This document shows positions 39,956 through 54,500 of a stretch of DNA of 64,000 nucleotides, piece after piece. The first letter of the stretch is position 1. Every line of letters begins with the position of its first letter. The DNA is taken from positions 1,860,001 to 1,924,000 of the forward strand of contig NC_082620.1 of NCBI RefSeq assembly GCF_030936135.1, read 5' to 3'. The notes beneath the pieces are model-generated. The model saw only the letters and a list, made by a program, of their open reading frames with translations. It did no database searches and had not been told where the DNA came from. Position numbers and translations under genes: made by a program. The stretch comes from Gavia stellata. Taxonomy: Eukaryota > Chordata > Aves > Gaviiformes > Gaviidae.

Positions 39956-42484
39956 CCTGCAATTGAAGAGCTTTTCTCCAAGGCAGGGGAAAAAAAAGAG
40001 AAAGAAGGGGAAAAAAATTAGCAAACTGAGGGATCGGATCGCGTCTTCCCAACGCACAGATGGTGCAATTAGAGGACAAATCCTTCGCCGAAGATGATAC
40101 CACTCCAAGAAAACAAACAGTTCCACGGGGGGTCCTTTCCCTGGTTTAAAAGGCTGCCAGCAGCATGTAATTCCTAGATGGAAATTGTATATTTAAGTAC
40201 TTAAGATGGTTATGAGAACGGCAAAGGACATGGAAACGAACGTTTCCCACCCTGCAAAGTTCAACAGAGCATCGTTCTTGGGGAGCATGGGCTGCTGGAG
40301 AAAAGGGATGGACCCCACGCAGATGATTTCAGGAGGCCAAAAATCCCAGGGAAAAGGAATATCCAGGTGGATCGCCACCCAACCCAACGGCTTCAGGTGG
40401 ATTTGGGGTTCGGGGTGCAGTGGGTGCAGCCCCACCTCCCTTCTCGCCTCTCTCCATCTTCTTGGGTCGCTGACTCAGGCTCCGGAGACCAGAAATAATT
40501 TCCCAACGCTTAAAATTAAGTGCTTCCTATATGAGAGTTTAATTAGCACATTATAGGACAGTTACTGGGTATTAGGGGTTTTTTTAATAATTATTAATAT
40601 CGTATTAAACAATGAATTATCGCGAACAATTAAAATTAATTACATTTCTCCAAGTTAATTAAATTATTCCTGTAAGAGGGAGACGAGTGTGCTTCACCAT
40701 AAAAATTAGTGTCCCTCATGGGAGAGTAGAATAACGTGTCACTGGCAGGAGCGGGGAGGGTGTTGGTGCTCCCAAATTTCATGTCTTTCCTGGTTTCCCT
40801 TATTTCCCTGCTCATCCCTGTCCCATCTCCGCATCCTCCTGGCATCTTGCTCTGCAGGCTTGGATATGGTGGGTTTTTCAGATATTTCTCCAAGGAAAAG
40901 TTAAAAACTGATGTCTTTGATGAGTTCTTCTATAGGAAAAGGAGTCTTATTTAAAATAAATGGGTTTTATTGAAGCGGTTGGAGGCAGATCTTGAGCAGA
41001 GGCTAAGGGACATGCCCAGGGTCACCCGGGGAATGCTGTAGCAGAGCATCAGCCCATGGTAGCACCTTCCCAGCGCTGCAAGCCCCCAAACACCCTTAAT
41101 TTGGGCAGTTTCCCCTTGCATGACCCAGGCTTGGTTATTCCCACACCAACTCAGGTTTAGAAAATGGTTCTTCACTGAGGGGATATTTTCGGAGACTCAG
41201 AATCCCCCTCTCCCCGTGAAAACAGCCGCACAGCTGCCTTGCACCAGGATCAGGCCGTTCGACCTTCCTCGTTCTTGCCCGTAATAACTGTTATCCTCCG
41301 TAATCGCTCGGAAATAACTCGAGGTCATTATGCACCTTCTTGCAATTTTCCCCCATTTACCCGATGGTGGCTTGTCCAGGCTGGGCGGGGATGGGATGTA
41401 ATGGCTTTATTTGATATTTTTTTCTCTGCCTTTCTTAGATGGATTGACCCTTTGTGGGTTAAAAATAACGGGATATTGAGGTTTTTCCACTCCGCTGGTG
41501 AGTTGGCTGGTCCTCTGCAAAAAAATAACCTTGGTGATAATTCTGATTTGGGAACAGCTCCTGCGTCTTTTTTTTTCCCCTTTTCTGAGTCAATTTGTAA
41601 CCGGGACCTTAACAGAGAAGGAGAGAAAGAGAAAAGCTGCAAATAATGGGAAAAAGCCATTTTTCTCTCTCTCTAAGTATCATATACCCTGAGACGGAGC
41701 AGTGCAAGTCCCGATGGGACAGGATGCTGCAATGGGATGAAATAAGGACTTTTTTGGGGTGTGTTTAGTAGCTGGGGGGTATGTCAGCCCCAAAACAACC
41801 TGTATTTAGCTCCCTTGCCTTGCTCTGAGCCTCTCCCGCTGCCGGATTCATCCCCCTGCCCTGGATTTATTTACTTCAAGGACTTTTCTGCTTAATGACT
41901 TGCTTTAAATTGTCCCTATATTTGCCCCATCTGTAATGTTCCCATTACACAGCCAAGGGAAAGAAAAAAACCCCTTAGATTCCCAAAAGACACATAAATG
42001 CAGAAAGATCCCACTCAAACCCAGCCAGCAAAGCACTTAAGCACCTCCGTGGCGATGCTAACACCGCTGCCATGATTAGCAAGAACTAAAGTGCCTAAAT
42101 TTTGGCTGGATCCAACCCGTTTGCAGCTGCTGAGAGATGAAGCAAGGACCGCGGGAGCAAGTCCCCGTGCCTGGGTGACAGCCTGTCCTTGTTTTACAGC
42201 CTGACCTATTTGTTTCCATCCATCGCCCCACGCAAGCATCCCTCTCCTGTTTGCATCGGTGTCACCGAGACGGTGACACGAGTCGGAGCCAGCCCGGGGA
42301 AAGGAAAAAAAATCTCTCTATTAATAAAACACTGGGAGTGCTGAAGATGGCCCCAGCTCTGCTAAAACCTTATCTTTATTTCAGCAAAATGTTGCAATAT
42401 GGGATATTTTGCTTTGCAATAGGTTGGAAACAGAAGGAGAAAAACCCATTTATTGCAAGAAAATTCTTTATTTTCCCTGCTCCC

Positions 42485-42552
42485 CTTTATAACGCTGAGA
42501 TTTTTATAACACTGAGATTTTTATAATACTGAGATTCTTATCATACTGAGAT
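42485..42552. repeat. 17-bp tandem repeat, four copies
   Basis: Units at 42485, 42502, 42519 and 42536 follow TTTTATAACACTGAGAT with a few substitutions each. Copies 2 and 3 differ at one position. It is intergenic and AT-rich. Confidence 0.9.
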
Positions 42553-45500
42553 CTGTCCCTTTTAGAGCTGCGATGGGCACCTCGAACATGTGCACCAGGT
42601 TGTGTCGGGCTGCTCCCGCCTCCTTAAAATTTTAAACTTAATCTTTTTAAAATGCAATAAGGGAGAGGAGTTTTGCAGCAAGGGAAGAGCATGAATAGGG
42701 GGGCAAGGAGTTAAGCTCAGCCTAAGTTGGGTTTAGGTGCTGAGTTTGATCTCAGCAGAGCTGGAAAACCTCTCCCAATGGGCATTTGCAAAAGGAGGGG
42801 ATTGCTCCTGCTAAGCAGCAGCTGCTTTTTGCAGTTTCCCCTTATTTTTTGCAGTTTCCCCTTAATTTTTGCAGCCAATTATAAGTGGGGAGGCTGGACC
42901 TTATTAGTTCCAGGTGGGGCATCACCTGCAGCTCATCAGGAGCGGGTAGTACCTGTGATGGTTCCCGGGCTGGAGAGGCTGCTCAGGTTCTCACTGCTGG
43001 TCTTTTCAGTCTTTTTTCCCCCCAGACTAGGGAAAAAATAGTTGTACCAAGCCTAATCCTCACCAGTTTGCTTTGCCCGGTTGTGGGCTCATGCCTGGAG
43101 GAGCTGAGATCTTGGAGGAGCTGGTTTTGGAGAAGGAAAGCTGGGACTCCTCTTGCAGCTCTTCACCTCCTGCACCGAAGGAAGCACGGTACGTTCCTAA
43201 CGTGATTTAAATCCACGATCTTTTGGAAATGATGTTTTTTAGGAAGGAGATTTTTTGTGAAGTCTTTTGGCACAGGTGGGTTTGTGCTTTGTAGGGTCTT
43301 TTGGAGAAGGTGGGCTTCAGAAAAGGAGGTTTTGACCTTCTCTCATGGGCTTTCCTTGCTGTGATGTGTTTTGCATTGGCTGCCTATCCCACCAAGGGGG
43401 AATTTCATCGTCTGCTTGAGTTGCTCTATATATCCCAGCCTGGTCCAGAGCTTATCCGAACTGCTGGAATAAATGTGGTACCTGGGATGGGGGACGCATC
43501 CCTGGGGGCATGTTTGACGTCCAGACCTGCTTTTTGGGGTCCCCCCATGACACTGGTGTCCTGGTTTTTGGGCTCCGCTCTACTTTGCCCTTCCTCTGGC
43601 CCAAGAAACAGTTTAATTAGCAGGCCCTGTAATTAGGGCGTTTATGTGGGAGGTGGGAAATGCTGCTCGGTGTCCGCTCCCCGAGGACGCTGTGCTTCCG
43701 GGGGCTGCGCATCCCTTTAGCCGCCTCCTGCGTGCAGCCTCCTGCATGCTGATTGTGCTGCCTTGCACCAGCTTGCGCTTGCAACGCATGCCAAACCCCC
43801 CAGATTTGAGGAAAAAAGCTAAAATCAGCCCTTTTTGCTCCGTTTCCACCACTTTGAATGTGGGTGAAACACCGGTGCTGGGTGACGTTCAGTGGAGCAA
43901 AGCTGAATTTTCCCCAAAGCTCATCCCAAGGCAAGGAATCAGAGATTCCATGCAACTTCCAATTTCTAAAATAAAGGCTTGATTTGGGCTGTAAAGGAGG
44001 AAAACGGTGCATTTTCTGTGGATTTAGTTTCCTCCTAAATACAAAACATCCCGGGGAATAGATGGACGGGAACTGGTCGTGCCATAAAGTTTAATTCGTT
44101 TTGCTAATGGGTGTGAGGGTAAATGGAAAGCGATGTAGCGGTGTGGGTTTGCAGCAGCAAAGTCACCGGGCTTCTATAAACGAGGAGGAAAGAGTAGCTA
44201 ATGGGGTAGTTCTGAGGGATTTGTAAGCTGGCTAATGGAGGTGTTATGGGATGATGTGCTCATTTAGGACTTGAGTGAAATCGGGCTGGTTTTTTTCCTA
44301 AAATAGCTGCAAAGTTGGTATATTGAACGGCAGGGTGCTGGTGTGGAACTGGGTATACTGGGGACCTGCCACCAAACATGTCTAAACCACACAGCCTGGC
44401 TTAGGGGCAATATTTTTAGGTAAAACCCTGTTTTTCTGAAAGGATAACCATCTTTTTTTGATATTGTCCATGTGTCCTTCATTAACCTCCCACTCCGGCG
44501 TACCAAAACTTGGCTTTTTGGTGCAATTTTCCTTCTTCCGAGCCCCAAAAGGGGGTGAGATGAGGATGCCTTTCAGGTGCTTGAGCTTCCCAGCTCCAAG
44601 GCTGGATATTTGCCTCCCCAGGGGTGCTGCAGACCCCGAATTTAGGCTGTGCAGGGAAAAGAAGGGCAGGTTAGCAGGGATGGGTGCGATTTTTATTGCT
44701 TTGGGAGACCTGCTGCCTCTTGTGCCCGAAGCATCTCCCCCTCTACTCCGCCTGTCAAAGCTGCTTTTGCAAATCTGCATTATATAGCTATTTTCTCACT
44801 CTTATTTCCCATCCTTACATCAATCCACGGGGCTGGGAGATGCTGGGAAGGGACTGCAGAATTGCTGCTGGACCCGTTTCCATCCCATTTATCGCCCTCA
44901 CTGTCCGTTTATCCCCTCTACACTTTTCTTTTCTTCCCTTCTCTTTCATTTCACCAGAACACTGTGTACTTTGCTCGCTGCTTGATCAGCACAGGTATAT
45001 ATAGACACAGGTGGAGTTAATTTATAGACAGCCTTTCTCATCTCACCCTTGACCGTGAGCGTTTCTATCGTCACTCCCTTGCTCGTACCGTATAACTTGC
45101 AATCCTCTATTATTGTCTGCATTTTTTTTCCCCTACCTATAATTTAAGTGTTTTATACTAATGTTCTCAGTTCCCGGGTTGAACTGCTTGCTTCAAGTGT
45201 TACCAGGCGATGGCAGGAAATAAATGCAAGAACCAGGCTTTTAAGTGGGGAAAAGGAAGCATCGTTTCATTAAATTAAAATCCACCAATGTAAATACATT
45301 TTCATTATCAGTAGGAAAAGTGCAGACAAGGCAAACGAGACTTTTAAATATGAAAATGTCTTTATCTGGAGGTCTGCACGCGCCTGGGGTGGGGGAATGG
45401 GAATTGCAGTAGAGGAAGCCGTTTCTGGTCCTGCTGGGACTGTATACGTCAGGATTTGGGAAAAGATGGATATTTCCATACTGCTGCACCTTGCTGGACC

Positions 45501-48500
45501 CCTGATGGGGTTTTCCTGGTGCTCTGCAAAAGGAATAAGGAATTAAAGGTTTTTCCAGGGGGCCTTGGGCTTTGGAGGGGTTGAACCCAAGTGGTGGACA
45601 CCATGGCTTGGTCTTCTGTCTGTCTGGATGGAGAAATTGAGATCCGGGCGGGGGCTCAAGAAGGCTTTTTGGGTGCCCCATTGGATATATCACAAAGCTC
45701 CTCTTGGCTTTGATGCTCAGAGCTGGGGACGCATATTTTTTTCCTAACCTTAAATATCCCTGTCCAAAACCGGAGTAGGTCCTCGACCATGGGTCACCGG
45801 CTCAGCACAGGAGGTGCCGGCCCCGGCAAACGCCAGCTGGGATTACCGGCGTGCCGAAGAGCTGCTTTGCCTAATCTGGTTAGAGGGGAAAGAACTAAAC
45901 AGTCCCTTTGGATGTGCCGTTTCACGCAGTAAATGGTTTAGCGGCAGCTTGGTGGGAATTAGCTGGGCTCGGAGATAACGAGGAGGAATCGCGGCGCGTG
46001 GAGGGTCTCCCCGTTTATCTTCCAGCTCGGGCACGTTTTGGTTGAATTCCCAAGATTTTTCTGTGCAATCACAAGGGGGAGAAATTCATGTTTCTCTTCC
46101 CGAAGCCTGAGCCGCTTGTGCGATGATGAGATGCCGGGAGCCTTAAAACCACTATAATCACGAGAGCTGTCAAACAGCACATTAAAGTAAGTAATTACAA
46201 GCGTGGAGGGTTCCCAATTCTGCGCAAATTTTAGCTTAACACAATTTTTCATCCAAAAAAAAAGGAGATTGAATAGATTGTGACTGGCTCCACTTGCAGC
46301 CTGTTTTACACCTGCATGCCTGGTGCTCCAGGGACCAACGTTTCCCATCCCCTCTTCCTCCGAGCAGAGAGCTGAGATGCTATGGCACATGGTCAGGAGG
46401 GAAAAAACTAGGTTTTGGGGGATTTTTAAGCCATAGGGTTTTTTCTAGTCTTTGTGGTCCTACGGAGAAGTCTGGCTACAGAGCCAAATGATCCCATGAT
46501 ACAAAAAACCCCCTCAAATATAGACTCGTAAGTGGTTCAGTTTTCATAAAAGATCTTTTGATTTGGGAGACTGAAGAGCAGCTTAAATTTTGTCAGTGGT
46601 TTTGGACGTACCTTTTTTCTGCGGAGTGCCTTTGTGGAGGTAAGGAAGGGTGATTGACTGACAGCAGCACCGCTTTGAAGATGTTTCGGAGTGATTGCAA
46701 TAGGTTTTTATGTTCTGAAATTGTCCAAATGGAGCAGCTTTCACTACAAATGATTTGCTTTAGAAAGCAAAACTGGTGATGGGAGGAAATTGAAATAGGG
46801 AACGAGCAGAAACACGCCTGGGAGCTGCCGTGCCTCTAACCAACGCAAATCCATCACCCATCGTGGTCCTTTAATGCAAACCTGGGTTTACCTGTTGGCT
46901 CAGGAGCAAACCCCTGCCCTCTTCTTGGGGATGCTCCAGGTGACAACGGGTTTTTCATGGCCCCAAAAACTGTGACGTGGCTTGTCCCTGGCCTTTTGGT
47001 CTCCCTTGGTGGCAGCGTTACTGGTGAACGTCCTGGTGAGGCTGCAGGGAGCTGCTGGCTTCTGGTTGCACACCCAGCCCCGTTATTTATGTCCCAATTT
47101 AGGAACATTTCTGCTCATGGCAAGGAGGTAGCCATGCCCTTATCTCCTCCACCAGGATTTTGCCCGCAAAACTCTTTCTCCTTTCCTTTTTTCCAGCAGA
47201 AAGGTTTGCTGGTGCTCAGAGAGCAGAAACCGCTGTCTTTATGATGTTGCAGGCACTGAAAAAGGTGCGGTTGGGTAACGCAGTGACTTACCAGCTTGTG
47301 TTTTGCCCAAAAGTCCCAGCATCCCAAAAAAGTTTCATGCAACTGAGCTCAAAAGCATTGATTTAGTGTTCAACCCTTGGAAAGGCTCCTGGGTGACCTT
47401 GCTCATCTCCCTCTCCTGCTCTGCTTCTTATTTGGCATCTGGGAAGGAAAGAAGGGGAGAAATAATCCCCCGTAATTTGGGGATAAACCCACTAACAGGG
47501 TCGGAGGCTTCAGGAAGACTCAAGTACCCCTTGGGATCCTTGCGGAATATGATGCAGACCCCATCCCCGCCCACACTGAGGTCATTAATGACACTTTATA
47601 TGCAAGCTTCCTGGTTGCATATGCTGAAGAAATGGGGGAAATAAATTAAAATGAAATTGGGAGGCTCTCGAGTATGAGCGGCGTGAGGCGAAGCCCTGTT
47701 CGAGGCTGTTTTCCTCCCATCTCAAGTGCATGGGACTTGCCCGGCTATTTGCTTTACCCACTCTGCATCATGTGGATTTAAATGTTTTTGGGGAGAGGAA
47801 ATATTTGGGGTGAAATGTTGTATTTTTTGAGAATAATTACTTGGTATGAGGCTTGTGCCGCCTGGGGTTCTCCCCCGTCATGTGCTGCGTCTCTCCTCTC
47901 TCCAGCATCCCTTGTTTCTGGTATGTTGGTGGCTTTTTTCCCAAACCACCCTGTGCTGCACCTAATGCTCATAATCCGACAAAAATAAGAGTGATTTCCT
48001 TCTTGAAAGAGAAAACTTTGCTCATCCCGGAGCATCGTGCCCAGGTGTGAGGATGCACCTCTAGGAACCAGCGCAAGTGCTTCCCCCAGCCAAAAGCTAC
48101 TTTATTTTTTATATATTGATTTGTTTATCGTTATTTAACCTTTTCTTCCCTTCTTCTTTGGCAATCAAGCTGTTTGCCAAATGCATTTCACTCCACTTTG
48201 CTCCAACACTGCTGCCAGACCTCACTGGATCCCCACCGCACGCGCCGGCAATGTCGCATCGCTCTCTGCATCTTGCATATGAATTATTCATGCTGTTTGC
48301 AGGCTGCCTTGTGCAACCCGGAGTCGTCCCGCCATTGATTTTAAGGCGTCATGACAGGTTGAGGACTGGATCGGTTGCGTTAATACGCGGGCGTGGGGCA
48401 CGGCAGCGCGGCGGAGCAGATGTCATGTAAGTCACAGCGCATTAATGCTGCGATGAGGCATTGCAGTGACGCTGCAAAGATGATACCACCCTGGAGAGTA

Positions 48501-51500
48501 AATGGGGCGTAGTGGTAATTAAGGATGCTCCGTGCCACGAGCATCTCTGATGGCCATGCTCTGTTAAATCCTGGTGAGGACCCAATCCCTGAAGCCTGGG
48601 GAGAGGGGATGCTGCGGGAGGAGAATGTGCTTTTCTTGCGTTTAGGTACCTGTGGTGAAGATACCAGTACTAGAGCAGGTTGTGCACTTTCCTTTAAGGA
48701 TCAGCAGAGAGAAATAAGTGCCTTTAGGGTGCTGTTATCTTGGGTTAATGTCCTTTTTCTTTGCTTTCTTGCTCATACATCTCCTTTTTTCCCGGTTGAC
48801 TATTAAGAGCGTGAAGGTCATGGCCAAGATGTGAATATCTAAAAGACATCTCGGGTGGTGAAGGTGAAGCCCACCTTGGGTTTCTCTTTTGGTTGGATGC
48901 CAGGGTGGCCAAAAAAGTCAATGCGTGAAAGGTCTGCTCCCCTTACTGCTTACAAACTGCCTGTATCCCACCGGCGTCTTTGTGAGGAGCAAGTCAACTG
49001 GAAGGAAGCAAAATCTTGAATTTGGATTGAAAGCAGAAACCAAGCTCTGTTGGTGCCAGGCTTGGAAACGCTTGCTTCCGTGCAGCGTGGGGGTTTGTCT
49101 TTGCGGCCTTCCCTGCCAAAAAAACCTCCCCAGGATTACTAGAAACCTCATGCAGGATGGCTCATATTATTTCCAGCTCCTTCGCAGGAGGATGGGATCC
49201 CATCCAACGCCCTTGCCAGCATCCAGGGTCCTGTTGAGTATCTCCAGTTGGGTTTGGGGGGGGTCTCTTGGAGCCAGGTGAGCTCCGTACCTGGCAGAGA
49301 GGGATTTAAGGAGGAGATGGCATACGATTTTGCTCCAGCTCAGCCAGCTTGCTAAAACCCTTATTAAAATTGCATGAGCTTGGCAGTATATAAATATGAA
49401 ACTTGGACAAAGATGTGGTTTTCCCCCAAAAGTACAATCAATTCCTTCAGTCTAAGTAAGAGCATCTATAGATAGCGATGGGAAGATGCTTAAGTATTAC
49501 TAAAGGCTCTGTTCGGGGGGTGGGTGCATTCATCAGGCATGAAGAAAAGCCTCCAACAGCTGGAAATCTGGGGCTAAAGACCCCTTTTTTGCACACTGGC
49601 TCTGCAAAAGTGGCTGTGCATCCTCAAGCACCCACGATGATGCCTTTTTGCTTTGCTATAAGATGCTAAAGGAGCCTAGCAGCTCCCGGTTTAGAGGAAC
49701 TGAGGGGTTGGGTTTTATAAAAAAAAGGCGTTTTATTTAAAAGAGGTATCTATGAGAAGCAGAAGTCCATAATGGGGTTAATGACTCGGTCACCAGTTCC
49801 CTGTGAGCTGGCAATAACCTGATAAATTGCTGAGTACACTCAAGCTCGCTTCGCCCGAGTCCCGGCTCAGGTTATTTCCTGCATGGTAGAGACCTCCAAG
49901 TAGGTCATTACTGCCTAATTACTGCCTAAACGCTCTCATTTGTCCTCCCCTTGTCAGCCGAGGCGCGGGACCGTGCTGCCAGCAGCAGTGGAGATCCCTC
50001 CTGGCCTCATCCTTCTGCATTTCCCAGGCCAACAGAAAATGGGGAAAGGAAAATAAAAGCAAGGGTTTTTTTCTACTTTGCAAATAAAATTAATTCCATC
50101 CCAGCACGTGCTAGAGCTTTTTCTTTTCGATGCAAGCCAGGAACGAGCGCGTCGCATTTCACGCGCTTGCGGCAAGGCTTGTCCCATCTTCTCGCTTGCT
50201 TCTCCTCTTGCCTTTGCTCACTTGAGTGCGAGCAGCTGCCGTCAGCTCTTCCAGCCAAAAACACTGCCAGTTTAGGAATATCTTCCCAGGTTTCATGTTA
50301 TTGGGACGGATCATCAAGCTTTGGGTGGGTTTAGGTTGTTATTGTTTGGGTTTTTTCCTCTTCTTACCGACGTGTGGGGTTTTTTTTGCATTGCGCTCAC
50401 AGCCCAGCTTCTTGTCGCTGGGTGACAAGTTGATGAAAGCCGCTCGGAAAAGAGGGCGAGGAGATGGATTCGTGCAGGAAAAAAAAGGGGAGGGGAGGAG
50501 GTCGCGGAAGGAATAACAAGACGTCGAGATGCCACTTCGCTGCCAGCGCTCGCCTTGATTATCCGATTGAGGCTCTTTGGAGCTGGAGTGTGCGCCGCCT
50601 CCCCCCTCCTCGTGCAGCGTGATTAATCCCCTCCTTCGTTTGTGGTGGCTTTTCCTATTTTTATATATATTTTTTTATATAGATATGCAAGAGCCATCTT
50701 GGTGCCAGCTGCATCCGTGCAATGTAGGGATGGGAAAGGACAGATGTGGGGATGGGGTGGTCCCTTCCCCATGTCAACCCTGCAGCACATAACATGGCAC
50801 AAATATCTCCATGGGGGTTGTTGATGGCAAAATACCGGGCAAAATGGGTCTTTTGCTCAAAATAATGTGTGGGGGGGTTGCCCCCATGGAAAGGGTAAGA
50901 GCTTTGCAGGCTAAGTTAATAAAGGGGGTTTTTAATTAATAATACAGTTTTGAGCAGAAGCTTGGCTGTGGAAAATGGTTTTCAGGACTCGGGTTTCCAT
51001 CCATGGGGCAAAGTGAGCAGGGAATCATGGTCGGATCCAGGGGGTTACTTTCCCTACCCTTCCCTTGGGAATCAGTCGGTGGTCGTGCCCTGTGTCTAAT
51101 CCTCTGCGCGGTCCTTCATCTGGGTGTCGGGGAGCTCTTGACTCCCCAAAACCCAAGCCAGCAGCATCGGTGCACCCCGATTTTGCAGGAAGAAGGAAAG
51201 TCCATAAAGCCCAACCTCCAATTTTGTGGCGCGACGGTTTTGCAAAGGACGGGCTTTCTCTGCACGGGTGAGAAATGATACAGAGAAATGCAAATTTTTT
51301 TTAATTATTATTTTATTATATTTTCCCCTTTTCTTACCTTGCACTTTCCCCAAGCTGTCACTGGCAGCAGCCTCCTCCCCAAGGCAGCGGCACCTGTCTC
51401 CGGGATTATTTTTACCATCTCTTTTTGGCATCACTATCTCCTCCCGCACAAAACCGTGTCCTATAAATAACTCCAGCCCGCGCTCTTGCTCACTCCCCCC

Positions 51501-54500
51501 CGCCTCGTACCGCTCCATCTTCCTTTCTCCTTGCCTCGTCTGTCCCTTCGCCTGCGGAGAGGAGATGCTTTCAGAGCCTGGAACGGGGGCTCATCTTACC
51601 CAACGCCCTCGTGAGCCCTTAAATCGGCTGCATCTGTGGCACATGGGGGATACCCTGTAACTGGATTATATGCAGAATAACCCACCCTAATTTTCTCCCC
51701 AAACCCCCTAACGATCGATTCATGTATGGGATTGACTTCACTTTCTGTCCTCCCTAATGCTCCCAAATCCAGGCAGCTCCTCCCTTAAGATTTCCCCACC
51801 TATCCATGTAATTACCTGGGTTTTCACCCCAAAAAAACACCTAAAGGTGAGCTTTTCCTGAAGGAAAATGCTTGTAATAATGTTTTTCAGCCTTTTCTGT
51901 GCACATTAGAGCCTGGTTCAAATGGATTGGGGGCGGGGGGGGGATAGCTGCACGTGGATTACAAATGGGGTCCCTTGGCCCATGGGAATATATATTTCCA
52001 GAAATAATTGCTGGGTCTGGATGAACACATAAAGCTTAAAGAAATAGAAATTATCCCGATGAAAGCATGTTAATTTTTGGACCCATCAGGAAAAGCTAAA
52101 ATGAGCTTGAACCGGGGGAGCACGAATAAATCTGGGTCTGGGTAGCGGAAACTTTGCACCCCATGCAGCTGAAAATCAATTTGAGAAATCAGCCAAATCC
52201 CTGGGGATTGCATGAATTGCAAATTAGGCTTTTATTTTGGATTTTTCCAAAGGGAAATTTGCTGGGGATGGTGGCAGGGGTTGCGGTAATGAAATGCTGC
52301 TCACGCACCCTAATGAAGTGCCGAAAGACTCGGCGCCGGGCTCCCGGCAAATTAGATCTGGATTATTGGAGTAATGAGAATTGAACGATCCGAGATGTTA
52401 TCGGAGGGGGCGGGAACGCCTTGCCTCACCTCGCAGCACCCAGCGGCGTGTATTTAATTACCTGGAAGAAAATAAAAAGGTATAAAACCCCCCCAAAATC
52501 CGGACTCGAGGAGGATGAGAGGGGAGGGACCGTCATCCACGGAGGTGATGCTGGGTGAGCAGGGATGCAGCAACCGAGCCGTGTAAATGGGGCTCTCCGG
52601 AGCATCTCCAGCTTTTCACGGGCTGCGTCGCTCCAAATTTGCTGGTGAAGGAGCTTTTTTCTCAAATTCCCGGTTGGATTTGGCTCCTTGCTCTTTTCCG
52701 AGAGTTCCTCGAGCACGCTCGCAACCTGGTGTGTGGCCCAAAAGCGACGTGTGTGGGAAATACGATGCTTAAGCATGTGCGTTGCTTGAGTTTCCCAGCA
52801 CAAAATGCTTCTTCATCAAATTTGCACCCAACTCGGCCACTTTCACATATGGGTGCTCACCCATGCACCAACGCGCTTGCAATGAGCGGGATCTGGCCGT
52901 CGTGTCCCCCCTTCTCCCTTGCAACCGCAGTCCCTGGGGAAGGAGGGCACATCGGAGCATCCTCCCCTTGCCCGATAACGGAGGCTCGGAGCTCATTTAA
53001 AAGCAGAGAACAAGCAGATTTAATTAAACATAACCTTCCCTTTAGCAAGAAAATAAACCGCCTTCTCCTTATAGAACAATTAGTATTTACAGCCCCCCCT
53101 TTGCTGTGCTTCCCCCCTCCCCTTTAATACCTCTCCTTTATTATCCCTGGCTGGGAACAGGCGCCATTTGATTTCCATAAATTAGCATGAGGAACTGGGG
53201 GGAGCGGGGGGAGAAGCAAAAAACCTGGAAAAAAAATTGTACTTTTAAGCAATGAACTCGCTACAGAGAAAGAAACAACAACGCTCCCCAGCTGGAGGAG
53301 GGAGATGGCAGGAGGTGGTGGGAAATGATGTTGGGTGGGTTTTTTTTTTAAAGTTCACCCGGTCCCTGGTGTTTCTCGGGAGATAAAAGCTTTTGCCGGC
53401 CTGGGCAGGGAGCCAAAATCCGTGTTTATCTGAACACAAATATAAAATATGATCTGTACGACAGCCGCTAATTCCTTGGGTTTGGTTTTTTGTTGGTTTT
53501 GTTTGTTTTTTTTCACGGGGAGGATCTGCCGCTCTCTGGTTTTTTCCACGCTGGGGAAATGTCAGCTCGAAGCTCCCGGGTGTTTGGGTGCGAGGAAAAC
53601 CCCTCCGGTATCCCCGAGGTTGAGCTCTGAGGATGGGATGCAACAAAACCTGGGGCTTTGGAGGTTCATTTTGCTTCCAGACTGGCTTGTACTGGGATTT
53701 AAGTGAAGACCCATCACGCGAGCATCACCCGGGTGGAGAGGAGGATGCTGAGCATTGAGGACCATGATGGTCCCATCTCAGATGTGCATTTGGGTGTTAT
53801 GAACTCAAATCCGATTTATCAGTCTTGGGTATATATTGAATAAAAATGACTCAATGTCCAAGTTTGGACAGGTGGGGAAGGCTGAATCCCAAACCTGCTC
53901 TGTCCTGACCTTAAAAAAAAGCCATTTAATATTGTCGCAGAGGCGACCTGCTTTGCTGGAAGATTTCACAGCTAATTGCTGGTGACAGAGGACCATCAAG
54001 ATCTGGGAATTTTGCTTTTTATTCTTGGTTTCCGGAGCGGCTAAGCTGTAATTACAGAGTGAGGACATGCTGTACTCATCCCCATGGCTTCACCAAGCCC
54101 CTCTATCCCTGATTTCTGGGCCTCAGGCTGGAGCTGGTGCATCAGCAGCTGATGCTTCTCTGGAAGGACACCGTTGCATTGCGTTTGCATGATGTCCCCA
54201 TGCAAAATGTTTGCAATAGCAAAAAATATTTGCAATTGCTGCTTTTATGGGTCCTTCCAGCTGTTTCGTGACCCGGCAATGGAGAACTGTGCAAGGCAGA
54301 GCTGGATGTGCATCCTTTTTTGGGTAGTCTTCCTCCTGATGATGGTTTCTAGGGTTTAAGAGCTGGGAGAGAGAGCTTGGCATTAAGATGTTGGGATGAT
54401 GCTTGTCCCCATCCCTTGGAACCTGTCCATCGCCATCAGCTGCCTCTGGATGACGCATCTTTGCATATCTAAAAGCTTGATGGTGCTGGACTATAGCGCA

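Noticed and set aside
39548-40126. Gly/Trp-rich (+) and Pro-rich collagen-like (-) frames
   Set aside because: They are built on the 49-bp G-rich satellite.
45241-45693. 150-codon minus-strand frame
   Set aside because: No recognisable family, no splice context and composition typical of chance frames. An AATAAA nearby on the + strand has no transcript to belong to.
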